Position numbers and translations under genes: made by a program. Shown here piece by piece: positions 8,847-19,159 of a stretch of DNA of 64,000 bases. Position 1 is the first letter of the stretch; each line of letters opens with the position of its first letter. Origin of the DNA: Buchnera aphidicola str. Ua (Uroleucon ambrosiae) (lineage in GTDB: Bacteria; Pseudomonadota; Gammaproteobacteria; Enterobacterales; Enterobacteriaceae); contig NC_017259.1 in the NCBI RefSeq assembly GCF_000225465.1, forward strand, positions 248,001 through 312,000, in the 5' to 3' direction. The notes under the pieces are model-generated. The model saw nothing but the letters and a program-made list of their open reading frames with translations, did not search any database and had not been told where the DNA came from.

Positions 8847-10929
8847 TTTTGCTTCTTTTTTTCGTGTTTTGAAAAGTATAAAAACTATTCAATGGCAAAT
8901 ACTTTCAGGTCCAATATTGATTTTGATGATTTTATCAATGATGGTTTTGCCTTTAGCTCCTTTTGTTTTAGATATTTTTTTTACTTTTAATATTGCTTTA
9001 TCTATCATTATTTTACTTGTTTCTATGTTTACTCGTAAAACATTAGATTTTACTGCATTTCCAACAATTTTATTGTTTTCTACATTATTACGTTTAGCTT
9101 TAAATGTTGCTTCTACTCGTATTATTTTTTTACAAGGTCATCAAGGAGCTAATTCAGCAGGAAGAGTAATTGAATCATTTGGTCATTTTTTAGTAGGTGG
9201 AAATTTTGCTATTGGAATAGTAGTATTTGTAATTTTGGTTATTATTAATTTTATTGTTATTACTAAAGGAGCCAGTCGTATAGCTGAAGTTGGTGCACGA
9301 TTTATATTAGATGCTATGCCAGGTAAACAAATGGCAATTGATGCTGATTTAAACGCAGGTTTAATTGGTGAAGAACAAGCTAAAAAACGTCGCATTAAAA
9401 TAACACAAGAAGCGGATTTTTATGGTTCTATGGACGGTGCTAGTAAATTTGTACGTGGAGATGCAATTGCTGGTATTTTAATTATGGTTATTAATATATT
9501 TGGAGGATTAATAATTGGTTTAATACAACATGATATGCTATTAAATAAAGCTGTAGAAGTTTATACATTACTAACTATTGGTGATGGTTTAGTTGCACAA
9601 ATCCCAGCATTAGTTATTTCTACTGCAGCTGGTGTAATAGTGACACGTGTTAGTAGTAATCAAAATGTTGGGGAACAAATGGTTAGTCAATTATTTTATA
9701 ATCCTCAAGTTATTTTATTAAGTGCAATGGTTTTAGGTATTCTTGGTTTAGTACCTGGTATGCCTAATATTATATTTTTAGTATTTACAATTTTATTATT
9801 AATTCTTTCTTGGTGGTTATATGAAAAACAATATAGTTTAGAAAATAATTTTTTAAGCTCTAATAAAAAATATAAATTAGTACATAATTCTATTTCAGAA
9901 GCATCATGGAATGATGTAAAATTAGAAGATCCAATTAGAATAGAAATAGGTTATAAACTCACACCAATGATTGACGAAAATAAAACAAGTAATTTATTAG
10001 ATAAGATTCGTATAGTACGCAAAAAAATTGCTCAAGAAATTGGATTTTTACCACCATTAGTGCATATTAAAAACAATATGAATTTATCAGGAAATATTTA
10101 TCGTATATTTATTAAAGGTGTGGAAGTAGGAAAAGGTGAATGTTTTTGTAATCTTTATATGGCTATTAGTTCAGGAAGAGAAACGGAATCTTTACCTTTT
10201 AAAAAAGTATACAATACTGATTTTGGTTTATCTGGTTATTGGATTAATGAAGAATTTAAAAATGAAGCACAAAAAAAAGGTTATTCTATTATAGAATCGA
10301 GCATGTTAATTTCTACACATTTAAATTTTTTAATTTCTCATCATATTGATGAATTATTTGGTCGTCAAGAAGCTCAACAATTATTAGATTATGTTACTGC
10401 AGAAATGCCTAAATTAACTGAAAATTTGATTCCTAATGTAATTAATCTAACTACTTTACATAAAGTACTAAAAAACTTATTATTAGAAAATATTCCAATA
10501 CGTGATATGAGAACTATTTTAGAAACATTATCAGAATATGCAGATGTTCAAAAAAATCCCAATGAATTAACTAGTCTTGTTCGAATAGCATTAAGAAAAA
10601 TTATTGTACAAAAATTATTTAACAAAAAAAACATTATTGAAGTAATAGGATTAGAATTTAATTTAGAACAATTATTACTAAATAGTATTAAATCAGGTTC
10701 AAATAATCTTGAACCGACTTTATCTCAAAATTTACTTATGAAAACTAAGCAAACTATAAAAAAACAATTATTAATAGACTCGCCTCTTGTATTGTTAGTT
10801 AGTCATCCCTTACGAGATTTTTTATCAAATTTTTTTCGCAACAGTTTTCCAGAATTAACTGTTTTATCTCAATTTGAGATAACTGATGTTAAACAAATAA
10901 AAATAACTAATATCATTGGTTCTGAATAA
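8839..10929 (+). CDS. flhA: Flagellar export gate protein FlhA
   Basis: FlhA forms the nonameric ring of the flagellar export gate and, with FlhB, couples proton motive force to protein export. ATG 8839 gives 696 residues (E. coli 692) beginning MINFASFFRVLK. It has AAGGAGAA at 8821-8828 as its Shine-Dalgarno sequence and overlaps flhB by 8 bases. Upstream in-frame ATGs at 8764 and 8815 lack homology. Eight membrane segments fill the first 330 residues, including the FHIPEP-family block with RIAEVGARF and MPGKQMAIDADLNAG. The soluble C-terminal domain ends in the segment LVSHPLRDFL. flhE is absent. Confidence 0.96.
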   Translation: MINFASFFRVLKSIKTIQWQILSGPILILMILSMMVLPLAPFVLDIFFTFNIALSIIILLVSMFTRKTLDFTAFPTILLFSTLLRLALNVASTRIIFLQGHQGANSAGRVIESFGHFLVGGNFAIGIVVFVILVIINFIVITKGASRIAEVGARFILDAMPGKQMAIDADLNAGLIGEEQAKKRRIKITQEADFYGSMDGASKFVRGDAIAGILIMVINIFGGLIIGLIQHDMLLNKAVEVYTLLTIGDGLVAQIPALVISTAAGVIVTRVSSNQNVGEQMVSQLFYNPQVILLSAMVLGILGLVPGMPNIIFLVFTILLLILSWWLYEKQYSLENNFLSSNKKYKLVHNSISEASWNDVKLEDPIRIEIGYKLTPMIDENKTSNLLDKIRIVRKKIAQEIGFLPPLVHIKNNMNLSGNIYRIFIKGVEVGKGECFCNLYMAISSGRETESLPFKKVYNTDFGLSGYWINEEFKNEAQKKGYSIIESSMLISTHLNFLISHHIDELFGRQEAQQLLDYVTAEMPKLTENLIPNVINLTTLHKVLKNLLLENIPIRDMRTILETLSEYADVQKNPNELTSLVRIALRKIIVQKLFNKKNIIEVIGLEFNLEQLLLNSIKSGSNNLEPTLSQNLLMKTKQTIKKQLLIDSPLVLLVSHPLRDFLSNFFRNSFPELTVLSQFEITDVKQIKITNIIGSE

Positions 10930-10968
10930 ACAATATAGCTAATTATATTTTTAATTTTTCATACAGAT

Positions 10969-11016
10969 GGTGTGGTAGTAAGTAGTGCATATTTAGTACT
11001 ACATTATTCCCTCACC
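10969..11016. terminator. Strong imperfect hairpin between flhA and argS (possible bidirectional terminator)
   Basis: A 48-base hairpin lies between the converging genes. The outer arm GGTG pairs with CACC, and the inner arm GTAGTGC (10982-10988) pairs with GTACTAC (10996-11002) around a 7-base loop. There are two mismatches, one bulge and two G-U pairs. It is clearly GC-richer than other spacers here. The U-tract is weak on both strands, so a structured small RNA is the alternative. Confidence 0.45.
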
Positions 11017-11058
11017 TTACTGTTTTGAATCAATATAAAAATTACTCTTATATTAATA

Positions 11059-12789
11059 TTACATTTTTTTAACTATTTTAATACCAAGTATATTCAATCC
11101 TTTTTTTAATGTTTTTGCTGTTAAAATAGATAATTTTAATCTACTTTTATAAGTATTTATTTTTTTTGAAAAAAGTATAGAACAGTTTTCATAAAAATGA
11201 GAAAAATTTGTTGCAAGTTGATAAAGATATTTACATAAAATATGAGGAGTACCTTTTTGAGAAATTAACAGTATTATTTCTTCAAATTCTAATATTTTTA
11301 TTGCTAAAGTTATTTCGATTTCTTTTTTTAAAATAATTTTTTCTTTTAATTGATGTATAGGAATAATAGATTTTTTTATAATAGAAGAAATTCTTGTATA
11401 AGCATATTGTATATATGGTGCTGTATTACCTTCAAAACTTAACATTTCATCCCAATTAAATACATAATTAGTATTTCTATTTTTAGATAAATCAGAATAT
11501 TTTACTGCGCTGATACCAATGATTTCAGCAAGTGAAATTAATTTTTTTTTAGGTAAATGAGGTTTTTTCTTTTTAATTAAATTTATTGCTCTATCTATAG
11601 CTTCATCTAACAATGCTTTAAGTTTTATATTATTTCCATCACGAGTTTTAAATGGACGTTTGTTTTTTGATAACATCATTCCAAAAATATGATGTTCTAA
11701 CAATAAATGCGAAGGTATATAATTAGCTTTTTTTGCAATAGTCCATGCTTGTATTAAATGTTGACTTTGACGAGAATCGGTATAATATATAATACGATCA
11801 GCACATAATTTTTCGTATCTATATTTCAAACAAGCAATCTCAATAGTAGAATATAAAAATCCTGTGTCTTGTTTTTGAATCACAACACCCATGGCTTGAC
11901 CTAATCTATTTTTAAATTCTTTTAAAAAAACTATAGTAACTCCATTTTTTTGTACGGCTATTTTTTTATTTTTAAGATCTGTAATCAAGTCAGGAAGCAT
12001 TGTATTATAAAAACTTTCTCCTATTGTATGAATCTTTTTTAAAGTAACGTTTAGTCTGTTGTATATCTTATAGTTTTCAAGCATAGTAATTGATACTAAT
12101 TTTTTCCAAATAGAATAACAATATTGATCTCCATTTTGTAATTTCACTACATATTTTCTAGATTTTTCTGCAAATTTTTTATCAATATCATATTTTTTTT
12201 TTGCCTTACAATAATAAGATTCTAATTCTTTAAGAGATAAATTATAATTTTTTAGTACATTTATTTTTTCTAAGTATGCAATTAACATTCCAAATTGTGT
12301 TCCCCAATCTCCAATATGATTGGCTCTAATTACATTATGTCCTAAAAAATTTAATGCTCTTACTGTCACATCTCCAATAATTGTAGATCTTAAATGCCCA
12401 ACATGCATTTCTTTTGCAATATTTGGGGAAGAGTAGTCTATTATAATATTTTTTGAAACTACACGATTAATACCAAGTCGAGATGAAGTAAAAATTGTTT
12501 CTAATTGATCAGAAATCCAATGGTTACAAAAAAATATATTAATAAAACCTGGTTGAGAAAATGTAATTTTTTTATAAATATTTTTTTTTTTAATATGTAA
12601 TATAATTTTTTTAGCTAATTCATAGACATCTAATTTTAATATATTAGCTATTTTTATCAGATTGTTAACTTGATAATGACCTAGTTTTGTTTTTTTACTT
12701 GATACAATAATCGGTTTACAGAAATTTTTATAACCGATATCAATTAAAGTGTGTTCAATATCTTTTTTAATTAGGTATGTTATATTCAT
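11059..12789 (-). CDS. argS: Arginyl-tRNA synthetase
   Basis: ArgRS charges tRNA-Arg (class I). It has 576 residues (E. coli 577). The order is an N-terminal Add-1 domain, HIGH-type signature HVGHLRSTIIGD near residue 130, a Rossmann domain, a segment GMMLSKNKRPFKTR that stands where other class I enzymes carry KMSKS, and an all-helical anticodon-binding domain ending in the usual hydrophobic plus Met C-terminus. ATG 12789 is preceded by AAGG. It converges with flhA and is divergent from the rRNA unit. Confidence 0.97.
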   Translation of the reverse strand: MNITYLIKKDIEHTLIDIGYKNFCKPIIVSSKKTKLGHYQVNNLIKIANILKLDVYELAKKIILHIKKKNIYKKITFSQPGFINIFFCNHWISDQLETIFTSSRLGINRVVSKNIIIDYSSPNIAKEMHVGHLRSTIIGDVTVRALNFLGHNVIRANHIGDWGTQFGMLIAYLEKINVLKNYNLSLKELESYYCKAKKKYDIDKKFAEKSRKYVVKLQNGDQYCYSIWKKLVSITMLENYKIYNRLNVTLKKIHTIGESFYNTMLPDLITDLKNKKIAVQKNGVTIVFLKEFKNRLGQAMGVVIQKQDTGFLYSTIEIACLKYRYEKLCADRIIYYTDSRQSQHLIQAWTIAKKANYIPSHLLLEHHIFGMMLSKNKRPFKTRDGNNIKLKALLDEAIDRAINLIKKKKPHLPKKKLISLAEIIGISAVKYSDLSKNRNTNYVFNWDEMLSFEGNTAPYIQYAYTRISSIIKKSIIPIHQLKEKIILKKEIEITLAIKILEFEEIILLISQKGTPHILCKYLYQLATNFSHFYENCSILFSKKINTYKSRLKLSILTAKTLKKGLNILGIKIVKKM

Positions 12790-13036
12790 TTTAAGAACCT
12801 TGTATTTTAATATGCAATTGTATTGTAAATATTTTATACGTTAAAACATTAAGATATATTTTTTTTATATATTAATTAAAATTTATTAGAAATATTAATT
12901 TTTAGATGAGATATATAATATTATTAGTTTCTTTTATTAAACATTATTAATTTTTTAAAAAAGTATTATTTAATTTTATACTAATAAAAAAAAAAATTAT
13001 AAAAAAAATAAAAATTAAAAATTTTTTATAAAAGAG
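12790..13036. other. AT-rich upstream region of argS and 16S rRNA
   Basis: No gene is visible. The last 70 bases before the rRNA -35 box are dense in A-tracts (12987-13030), in the place where an UP element would contact the RNA polymerase alpha subunit. The argS promoter should also lie here on the minus strand, but I cannot choose a convincing pair of hexamers. Confidence 0.4.
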
Positions 13037-13065
13037 TTGACAAGATAATAAAAAAAATGTAATCT
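13037..13065 (+). promoter_or_regulatory. Sigma-70 promoter of the 16S rRNA unit
   Basis: A consensus -35 TTGACA at 13037-13042 is followed after 17 bases by TAATCT at 13060-13065. It is preceded by A-tracts resembling an UP element. The start would fall near 13072, about 140 bases before mature 16S. Confidence 0.75.
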
Positions 13066-13104
13066 CTTAATCTAAAGTTTCAAAAAAACAAAAATATCAA
13101 CAAC

Positions 13105-13117
13105 GCTCTTTAAAAAT
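13105..13117 (+). promoter_or_regulatory. rRNA boxA antitermination element
   Basis: GCTCTTTA-type sequence in the rRNA leader matches the E. coli rrn boxA core. boxA recruits NusB-NusE, with SuhB, to keep RNA polymerase from terminating in untranslated rRNA. suhB is encoded at 50310-51101. Confidence 0.7.
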
Positions 13118-13120
13118 ATA

Positions 13121-13141
13121 TTAAATAATCTGTGTGGGCAC
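13121..13141 (+). other. 16S precursor processing stem, 5' arm
   Basis: This 21-base arm, containing GTGTGGGCAC, is complementary at 20 of 21 positions to 14789-14809 downstream of 16S. The pair encloses the whole 16S gene as in E. coli, where RNase III cuts the stem. RNase III is encoded at 21631-22311. Confidence 0.8.
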
Positions 13142-13213
13142 AGACAATTAAGTACAAAATTTATTTTTTGTTATTTAAAATTTCTTAAAGATTTCTCTTT
13201 AAGAAAAGCTTTT

Positions 13214-14767
<1,554 letters not shown>

Positions 14768-14788
14768 AAAATATATACTTTTTTGAAA

Positions 14789-14809
14789 GTGCCCACACAA
14801 ATTATTTAA
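14789..14809 (+). other. 16S precursor processing stem, 3' arm
   Basis: GTGCCCACAC with flanking bases pairs with 13121-13141 to close the long stem that RNase III cuts to release pre-16S rRNA. Confidence 0.8.
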
Positions 14810-14820
14810 TAAAAATTAAA

Positions 14821-14897
<77 letters not shown>

Positions 14898-14913
14898 TAA
14901 TATAAAATCATCT

Positions 14914-14986
14914 GGGGCTATAGCTCAGCTGGGAGAGCGCCTGCCTTGCACGCAGGAGGTCAGCGGTTCAATCCCGCTTAGCTCCA
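14914..14986 (+). tRNA. tRNA-Ala (anticodon TGC)
   Basis: This is a 73-base cloverleaf matching E. coli tRNA-Ala(UGC), with the anticodon TGC at 14947-14949. The 3' CCA is not encoded (AAA follows the discriminator), so the CCA-adding enzyme is needed. The last nine bases are overlapped by the antisense 3' end of gloB. Confidence 0.97.
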
Positions 14987-15742
14987 AAAAAAATCTTTTT
15001 TAATTCTTAATTCCTTAAACACCTCTAAAGCACTGCTAAATTTACTTAATCCTAACTCTTTTTTCAAAAAAAATTCATCTGTTCTCAAAAATAAATTAAT
15101 TTTTTTCTCAAAAATAAGATATGATGGTAAACTAGATTTACCTATTTTTAATCGAGATTTAATTTTTTCAAAATATAATTGTATTGTTATATCATTAGGG
15201 ATAAAAAACATAGTAAATTTTAAATTTAATAGAGTATATTCATGAGCACAACATAATATTGTATTATTAGGAAAAGTAGAAATAAGTTTTATAGAATTAT
15301 ACATTTCTAGATATTGATTATTATAAACACGTCCACAACCACCCGAAAAAATAGTATCTCCACAAAAAAGATATGGAAAACTATAATAAGTAATATGACC
15401 AGAAGTATGACCAGGAGTAAAAAAAATTTCAAATGTTTTGTTTAAAATAACAATTTTATCCCCTTGCTTTAAAATTGTATTCACATAATGCTGTTTAGTT
15501 TCATCTGGTCCAAAAACAGTGATTGAATGAGAATAATATTGAATAATATTTTTAACTCCTGAAACATGATCTATGTGATTATGAGTTAAAAATATTGCTA
15601 TAGGATGCCATTTATTTTGCTCGATTGTTTTTATAATTTCTTCAGAACATCCAGGATCTATAATAATACAAAAACCATAAGAGTCAACAAGCATCCATAC
15701 ATAATTATCAATTAATATTGGTATTTGTTTTAAAAACAACAT
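14978..15742 (-). CDS. gloB: Hydroxyacylglutathione hydrolase (glyoxalase II)
   Basis: GloB hydrolyses S-lactoylglutathione to lactate and glutathione, the second step of methylglyoxal detoxification. This metallo-beta-lactamase-fold protein has 254 residues (E. coli 251). It keeps the dinuclear metal motif THNHIDH (E. coli THHHHDH), then PGHTSGHI, FCGDTIFSGGCGR and CAHEYTL. Its C-terminus reads KKDFFWS where E. coli ends SKKDRF: the frame runs two codons further and its stop lies inside the convergent tRNA-Ala gene, a 9-base antisense overlap. Confidence 0.95.
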   Translation of the reverse strand: MLFLKQIPILIDNYVWMLVDSYGFCIIIDPGCSEEIIKTIEQNKWHPIAIFLTHNHIDHVSGVKNIIQYYSHSITVFGPDETKQHYVNTILKQGDKIVILNKTFEIFFTPGHTSGHITYYSFPYLFCGDTIFSGGCGRVYNNQYLEMYNSIKLISTFPNNTILCCAHEYTLLNLKFTMFFIPNDITIQLYFEKIKSRLKIGKSSLPSYLIFEKKINLFLRTDEFFLKKELGLSKFSSALEVFKELRIKKDFFWS

Positions 15743-15792
15743 AATATTTTCTTATTAAATTTATATTAAATATATTAAAATTATTAACAGTT

Positions 15793-16263
15793 TTAAAATT
15801 TACTATTTTCGTAATAATAATCGTTAATTGAAGGATGTTTAGCAGATTGACGTGCTATTATATCACATTTTTCATTTTCTAAATGACCAATATGTGCTTT
15901 AATCCAAAGCCATTCTACTGAATGATGTTTTAAGGCATTATCAATACGTAGCCATAAATCTATGTTTTTTACATCTTGTTTTTTCTGTGTTTTCCATTTT
16001 TTTTTTTTCCAAATAGGCATCCAATCAATAATTCCTTTTTTTACATATAAACTATCTGTTATAATTTTTACAAAACAAGGTTTTTTAAGAAATTCTAATC
16101 CTGATATTACAGCCATTAATTCCATACGATTATTTGTAGTTAAATAAAAGCCCGAAGTTAAAATTTTTTCATTTAATTTATAACGTAATATTACAGCATA
16201 ACCTCCTGGACCAGGATTGCCTAAACAAGAACCATCTGTAAACATTTTGACAATTTTAAACAT
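15793..16263 (-). CDS. rnhA: Ribonuclease HI
   Basis: RNase HI cuts RNA in RNA-DNA hybrids, which protects against R-loops and helps remove primers. It has 156 residues (E. coli 155). The four catalytic acidic residues sit at Asp10 (FTDGSC), Glu48 (NNRMEL), Asp70 (ITDSLY) and Asp134, exactly the E. coli numbering, along with His124. The basic handle (KKKKWKTQKK, 86-95) is present. It is divergent from dnaQ with 57 bases between, the same arrangement as in E. coli; yafS is missing on the gloB side. Confidence 0.97.
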   Translation of the reverse strand: MFKIVKMFTDGSCLGNPGPGGYAVILRYKLNEKILTSGFYLTTNNRMELMAVISGLEFLKKPCFVKIITDSLYVKKGIIDWMPIWKKKKWKTQKKQDVKNIDLWLRIDNALKHHSVEWLWIKAHIGHLENEKCDIIARQSAKHPSINDYYYENSKF

Positions 16264-16320
16264 AATGATAGTTATTCCAAAAATTATTTAATCATATTTA
16301 TATATGTAAGATAAACAATT

Positions 16321-17037
16321 ATGAATGACAAAAGAATGATTATATTAGATACAGAAACTACGGGTATAAATAAAATTGGTATTCCTCATGTTAATCATAG
16401 AATTATAGAAATTGGAGCTGTTGAAATTATCGAACGTCGTTTTACAGGAAATAATTTTCATGTTTATATTAAACCTGATAGATTAATTGAATCTGAAGCA
16501 TTAAAAGTCCATGGTATTACTAATAATTTTTTAAAAGATAAACCTATTTTTAAAGATATTGTTAATAAATTTTTAAAATATATTCAAAATTCCACATTAA
16601 TAATTCATAATGCTTCATTTGATTTGGGTTTTATAAATCAAGAATTAAATCTATTAAATCAAAAAATTAAAACAATTGATACATTTTGTAATGTATTAGA
16701 TACATTAAAAATCGCACGAAAATTATTTCCAGGAAAAAAAAATACTTTAGATGCCTTATGTACAAGATATAAAATTAACAAATCTAGTAGAAATTTACAT
16801 AGCGCTATATTAGATGCTTACCTTTTAGGTAAAGTATATCTTTTAATGACAAATGGTCAAGAGTCTCTTTTTTTTAATACTATAGTAAATAGTAAAAAAA
16901 TATCTTCAAAACCAAAAAAATTTATTCGATCTCAAAATATTCCTTTAAAAATATTATATGCTAAAAAACAAGAAATAGATTCACATATAAAATATTTGCA
17001 ATATATGAAACGTCATAATTTATGTTTATGGAAGTAA
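16321..17037 (+). CDS. dnaQ: DNA polymerase III epsilon subunit (proofreading exonuclease)
   Basis: Epsilon is the 3'-5' proofreading exonuclease bound to DnaE. It has 238 residues (E. coli 243). Exo I is DTETTG with Asp10 and Glu12, Exo II is in NASFDLGF, and Exo III is in LHSAILDA, so every metal ligand is kept. A clamp-binding motif QESLFF occupies 180-185, closer to consensus than the E. coli QTSMAF. The C-terminal alpha-binding tail follows. Divergent from rnhA and followed by tRNA-Asp, as in E. coli. Confidence 0.97.
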   Translation: MNDKRMIILDTETTGINKIGIPHVNHRIIEIGAVEIIERRFTGNNFHVYIKPDRLIESEALKVHGITNNFLKDKPIFKDIVNKFLKYIQNSTLIIHNASFDLGFINQELNLLNQKIKTIDTFCNVLDTLKIARKLFPGKKNTLDALCTRYKINKSSRNLHSAILDAYLLGKVYLLMTNGQESLFFNTIVNSKKISSKPKKFIRSQNIPLKILYAKKQEIDSHIKYLQYMKRHNLCLWK

Positions 17038-17066
17038 TTTTTATTATAAATATATCAAAAAGATTA

Positions 17067-17095
17067 TTGACTGATTTTTTTAAAATATGTACAAT
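17067..17095 (+). promoter_or_regulatory. Sigma-70 promoter of tRNA-Asp
   Basis: TTGACT at 17067-17072, a 17-base spacer and TACAAT at 17090-17095 place a start near 17102, ten bases before the tRNA. It may also serve gmhA downstream. Confidence 0.65.
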
Positions 17096-17111
17096 ATGAA
17101 GATAGTAAATA

Positions 17112-17185
17112 GGTGCGGTAGTTCAGTTGGTTAGAATACCGGCCTGTCACGCCGGGGGTCACGGGTTCGAGCCCCGTCCGCACCG
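17112..17185 (+). tRNA. tRNA-Asp (anticodon GTC)
   Basis: This is a 74-base cloverleaf with acceptor GGTGCGG/CCGCACC and discriminator G, anticodon loop CTGTCAC and T-loop GGTTCGAGCC. The CCA end is not encoded. It follows dnaQ like aspV of E. coli. Confidence 0.97.
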
Positions 17186-17237
17186 ATAAAAAATAATATT
17201 TTTTTAAAAATTAATTATTTTAAATAATTTAAAAATT

Positions 17238-17822
17238 ATGTATAAAAAAACAATTTTTTCTGAATTTGATTCTGCTTTACAAACTTTAAAAAAATTTTTA
17301 AAAAATAATCAAGCAATAAATAATATTGAACAAGCAGCTATTCTTATTTCTCAAGCATTTAAAAATGGAAATAAAGTAATTTCTTGTGGAAATGGAGGTT
17401 CGCATTGTGATGCATTACATTTTTCAGAAGAATTAACTAGTGTGTATCGAGAAAAACGAAATGGATATCCTGCTGTTTCTATATCAGATAGTAGTTATAT
17501 TTCTGCAGTAGGAAATGATTTTGGATATGATCAAATATTTTCACGTTATATACAAAGTATAGGATGTAAAGGTGATGTTTTATTGGCTATTTCTACTTCT
17601 GGAAATTCATTAAATGTTATTAAAGCTATAGAAATAGCTAAAAATAAAAAAATAAAAGTAATTTCGTTAACAGGTCATAATGGAGGTAAGATTAAAATCT
17701 TATCTGATATAACAATTTGTGTTCCTTATTATGGTTATGCAGATCGAATACAAGAAATGCATATTAAAATTATTCATATATTAATATTAATTATAGAAAA
17801 AGAAATGCAAAAAAATCATTAA
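17238..17822 (+). CDS. gmhA: Sedoheptulose 7-phosphate isomerase (phosphoheptose isomerase)
   Basis: GmhA converts sedoheptulose 7-phosphate to heptose 7-phosphate, the first step towards LPS heptose. It has 194 residues (E. coli 192) and is well conserved along its length: [14 protein letters not shown] near residue 52, STSGNS near 119, and [14 protein letters not shown] at the C-terminus, which contains the active-site His. No later heptose or lipid A gene lies in the window. It starts 52 bases after tRNA-Asp and probably shares its transcript. Confidence 0.95.
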   Translation: MYKKTIFSEFDSALQTLKKFLKNNQAINNIEQAAILISQAFKNGNKVISCGNGGSHCDALHFSEELTSVYREKRNGYPAVSISDSSYISAVGNDFGYDQIFSRYIQSIGCKGDVLLAISTSGNSLNVIKAIEIAKNKKIKVISLTGHNGGKIKILSDITICVPYYGYADRIQEMHIKIIHILILIIEKEMQKNH

Positions 17823-17915
17823 TTAATTAAAAATTTTTATATATTAATATTTTTAATAATTTAAAACTCTTTCCATTATTGAATAAATACTATTTATAGT
17901 TTCGGAATGTCCTTT

Positions 17916-18383
17916 ATGAGTGAGAAATACATTGTCACCTGGGATATGCTTCAAATTCATACAAGAAAGCTAGCTATTCGATTACTAAAAAAAAATAATT
18001 TTTGTAATGGAATTATTGCAGTGAGTCGGGGAGGTCTTGTTCCCTCAGCTGTATTAGCAAGAGAATTAGACATTCGATGTATTGATACTGTATGCATTGA
18101 AAGTTATCAGCATAATTGCTTAAAAAATAAAAGAAAAATAATAAAAAAAGCAGATAGTGATGGAGATAAAATTATTGTAATAGATGATTTGGTAGATACC
18201 GGTGGTACTGCAAAAATTATTCGTAATTTGTATCCTAAAGCTTATTTTGTAACAATTTTTGCAAAACCCATGGGTCGTTTATTAGTTGATGATTATATAA
18301 TCGATATTCCTCAAAATGTATGGATTGAGCAACCATGGGATATGTCAACTTCTTATATCTCTCCTATTATTTCAAAAATATAA
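17916..18383 (+). CDS. gpt: Xanthine-guanine phosphoribosyltransferase
   Basis: Gpt salvages guanine and xanthine with PRPP to give GMP and XMP. The preferred start is ATG 17916 (155 residues; E. coli 152), with CGGA at 17903-17906 as ribosome-binding sequence and [12 protein letters not shown] matching E. coli exactly. ATG 17907 would add three residues. The PRPP-binding motif [13 protein letters not shown] and the base-binding C-terminus IEQPWDM are present. gmhA and gpt are also near one another in E. coli. Confidence 0.95.
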   Translation: MSEKYIVTWDMLQIHTRKLAIRLLKKNNFCNGIIAVSRGGLVPSAVLARELDIRCIDTVCIESYQHNCLKNKRKIIKKADSDGDKIIVIDDLVDTGGTAKIIRNLYPKAYFVTIFAKPMGRLLVDDYIIDIPQNVWIEQPWDMSTSYISPIISKI

Positions 18384-18496
18384 TCAAATTAATATCTTTA
18401 AAAACATATAATGTTTTCCTAAATAAATTTTATATTTTTTAAAAAAAAATAAAAATTTTTATATATTAATACATGTTAAATTAAAAGGATATTTTT

Positions 18497-19147
18497 ATGA
18501 TAAATCAACAAGATACAATAACAAAAAATAATGAAAATAATGAAAATAATGAAAATAATGAAAATAATGAAAATAATGAAAATAATGAAAATAATGAAAA
18601 TAATGAAAATAATGAAAATAATGAAAATAATGAAAATAATGAAAATAATGAAAATAATGAAAATAATAATTTAATTTTTTTATTAAAAAACCAATTACGT
18701 GAATCTAATGAAAAAATAATACAAACAAAAATTCAAAGTGAAAAAGAAATTATATCTCTTTATAAAAGAGTTAATAAAGATATAGAACACTGTAGAAAAT
18801 TTTCTTTAGAAAAATTGTTAAAAGATTTTTTCCCTATTATTGATAATATTGAACGTGCATTAAATTTAATAGAGCAAAGTCAATCAAAAGAAACTTTTTT
18901 AAATATAATCAATAAATTAAAAGATATTAATAATTCATTAAAAAAATGTTTTATGATATTTAATATAACAAAAATAGATGATGTAAATGTATCATTTGAT
19001 CCATCTATCCATCAAGCTGTATCGATTCATTATACCGATGAAATCAAATCAAATAAAATTATTACAGTAATGCAACCTGGGTATATGCTACATAATATTC
19101 GTTTATTACGTCCTGCTATGGTTATAGTGTCTAAGAAAAAAACATAA
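18497..19147 (+). CDS. grpE: GrpE, nucleotide exchange factor of DnaK, with an Asn/Glu repeat tail
   Basis: GrpE releases ADP from DnaK in the Hsp70 cycle. It has 216 residues (E. coli 197). Residues 13-57 are fifteen perfect copies of Glu-Asn-Asn, replacing the normally acidic disordered N-terminal tail. The long dimer coiled coil (about 60-115, RKFSLEKLLKDFFPIIDNIERAL in part) and the beta-wing domain (FDPSIHQAVS, then VMQPGYMLHNIRLLRPAMV) are intact. ATG 18497 has AAGGA at 18485-18489. An 18-bp hairpin follows. No clear heat-shock promoter was seen. Confidence 0.95.
   Translation: MINQQDTITKNNENNENNENNENNENNENNENNENNENNENNENNENNENNENNENNNLIFLLKNQLRESNEKIIQTKIQSEKEIISLYKRVNKDIEHCRKFSLEKLLKDFFPIIDNIERALNLIEQSQSKETFLNIINKLKDINNSLKKCFMIFNITKIDDVNVSFDPSIHQAVSIHYTDEIKSNKIITVMQPGYMLHNIRLLRPAMVIVSKKKT
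18533..18667 (+). repeat. Perfect 9-bp minisatellite, 15 copies, inside grpE
   Basis: GAAAATAAT is repeated fifteen times without a single mismatch (135 bases), preceded by AATAAT. The period is three codons, so copy-number change keeps frame. Perfect identity points to recent slippage expansion. Confidence 0.98.
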
Positions 19148-19159
19148 AAAAATTTTATA

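Noticed and set aside
18384-18496. A sigma-32 heat-shock promoter before grpE
   Set aside because: No CTTGAA plus CCCCAT-type pair at proper spacing could be found. Only AT-rich strings are present.
18533-18667. CRISPR-like array
   Set aside because: The 9-bp units are directly adjacent with no spacers and are in frame with grpE. No cas gene is present.
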